Shown here piece after piece: positions 13,646 through 13,947 of a stretch of DNA of 13,947 nucleotides. Origin of the DNA: Clostridia bacterium (lineage in GTDB: Bacteria > Bacillota_A > Clostridia > Oscillospirales > CAG-272). The notes beneath the pieces are model-generated. The model saw only the letters and a list, made by a program, of their open reading frames with translations. It ran no database searches and was not told the DNA's origin. Each line of letters starts with the position of its first letter. Position 1 is the first letter of the stretch. The stretch lies in NCBI GenBank assembly GCA_017542695.1, contig JAFXWT010000137.1, positions 1-13,947 of the forward strand. Reading direction: 5' to 3'. Position numbers and translations under genes: made by a program.

Positions 13646-13866
13646 TTATACTGCAATCAATATGTCATTCATTGTTACTCCAAGCAACAAACTCAACCCG
13701 AGGAGGTTTTCAACTGTCGGCAGTGTGTCGCCGCTTTGCCACTTGTATATTGATCTCGGAGACTCAAGCGATAAGAACGACTGTATCTTCGCCACTGTAA
13801 CCCGCACTCTCTCCGAAGCAGTTTGATATTGGCACCCGTCGCGACGAGATCAATAATCGGCTTCAT
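13646..13866 (-). pseudogene. XRE-family HTH regulator broken by a one-base frameshift
   Basis: Starting from the ATG at 13866 (MKPIIDLVATG), the first frame reads NIKLLRRECGL of a Cro/CI-type regulator, then turns into unrelated sequence. One base is missing near 13798-13803. Beyond that point the next frame continues the family pattern without interruption: TVAKIQSFL, then SPRSIYKWQSGDTLPTVENL and LGVTMNDILIAV, to a TAA at 13648-13646. Together the two pieces make a normal regulator of about 73 residues with the IYKWQxG and LPT turn typical of clostridial element regulators. The span is 221 bases, one short of a multiple of three. It overlaps the end of the upstream gene by 17 nt, with GAGG 6 nt before its ATG, so it was translationally coupled. 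A sequencing error is the main alternative. Confidence 0.75.
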
Positions 13867-13947
13867 CGTCATCCTCATCATCTTCAACTATAAAATCTGA
13901 AATGTCAACATCCTCGGCTTCGGCGAGTAAATCTAAAATGTCTCCGT
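13850..13947 (-). CDS. C-terminal end of an unidentified protein with an acidic tail (enters from the right edge)
   Basis: Only the last 31 residues are visible, read leftward from 13945 to a TGA at 13852-13850. They begin GDILDLLAEAEDVDISDFI and end in a run of Asp and Glu (VEDDEDDDEADY). It is the only one of the three leftward frames open from the window edge, and it overlaps the start of the XRE remnant by 17 nt, as adjacent genes in an operon do. Acidic tails of this kind occur in many unrelated proteins, so no function is assigned. Confidence 0.6.
   Translation of the reverse strand, partial: GDILDLLAEAEDVDISDFIVEDDEDDDEADY

Larger units (their letters stand above)
9552..13947. mobile_element. 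Integrative element region (one or two elements) next to the guaA 3' end; outer limits not seen
   Basis: Directly after guaA the base composition becomes more A+T rich. The genes are an XRE repressor, an excisionase-like HTH protein, a tyrosine integrase, a MobC-like protein, a second tyrosine recombinase and a broken XRE gene, all typical of clostridial integrative elements. The guaA 3' end is an established target of tyrosine-integrase islands. I found no second copy of the guaA terminal sequence inside the window, so the far attachment site, if any, lies to the right. The convergence point near 12034-12073 may be the junction of two separately acquired elements. Both limits given are those of the visible region, not proven ends. 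Confidence 0.65.

Overview
The window looks like a chromosomal stretch from an anaerobic Firmicute of the class Clostridia, probably an uncultured gut-type Oscillospirales or Christensenellales relative. The reasons are strong AGGAGG-type ribosome binding sites, textbook sigma-A promoters (several TTGACN-17-TATAAT), sugar-utilisation genes of clostridial type and clostridial integrative-element genes. The genus call is inference. By eye, bases 1-9551 are richer in G+C than the element-like region after 9552.

Region 1 (1-7960) is a pentose and glycan utilisation locus built as two divergent operons around a 277-bp control region. The leftward operon encodes an FGGY kinase, an L-ribulose-5-phosphate 4-epimerase (araD), an isomerase of the L-fucose/L-arabinose isomerase family and the start of a glycerol-3-phosphate-dehydrogenase-like protein that runs off the window. 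Isomerase, kinase and epimerase together would turn L-arabinose into D-xylulose 5-phosphate. The rightward operon encodes an intracellular GH78-like glycosidase, an SGNH esterase and a xylose-isomerase-like TIM-barrel protein. These could trim and de-esterify an imported oligosaccharide that feeds the first operon. No transporter or dedicated sugar regulator is visible.

Region 2 (7985-9551) holds a small XRE regulator, transcribed leftward, and a divergent guaA that encodes only the ATP-pyrophosphatase half of GMP synthase.

Region 3 (9552-13947) is accessory DNA next to the 3' end of guaA, a known integration hotspot. It begins with a compact module: an XRE repressor, an excisionase-like HTH protein, a Tn916-like tyrosine integrase and a MobC-like small protein. 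Three near-identical 18-bp operators sit on the divergent promoters, giving a phage-like switch. A second, unrelated tyrosine recombinase converges on this module from the right. Upstream of it lie about 530 noncoding bases packed with hairpins and diverged repeats, then an XRE gene broken by a one-base frameshift, then the acidic C-terminal tail of a gene entering from the right edge.

The most unusual parts are the structured noncoding segment at 13179-13621, the three-operator switch at 10287-10410, and the unusual composition of the arabinose locus (FucI-type isomerase, linked glycerol-3-phosphate-dehydrogenase-like gene). No CRISPR array, tRNA, rRNA, IS transposase or reverse transcriptase was seen.
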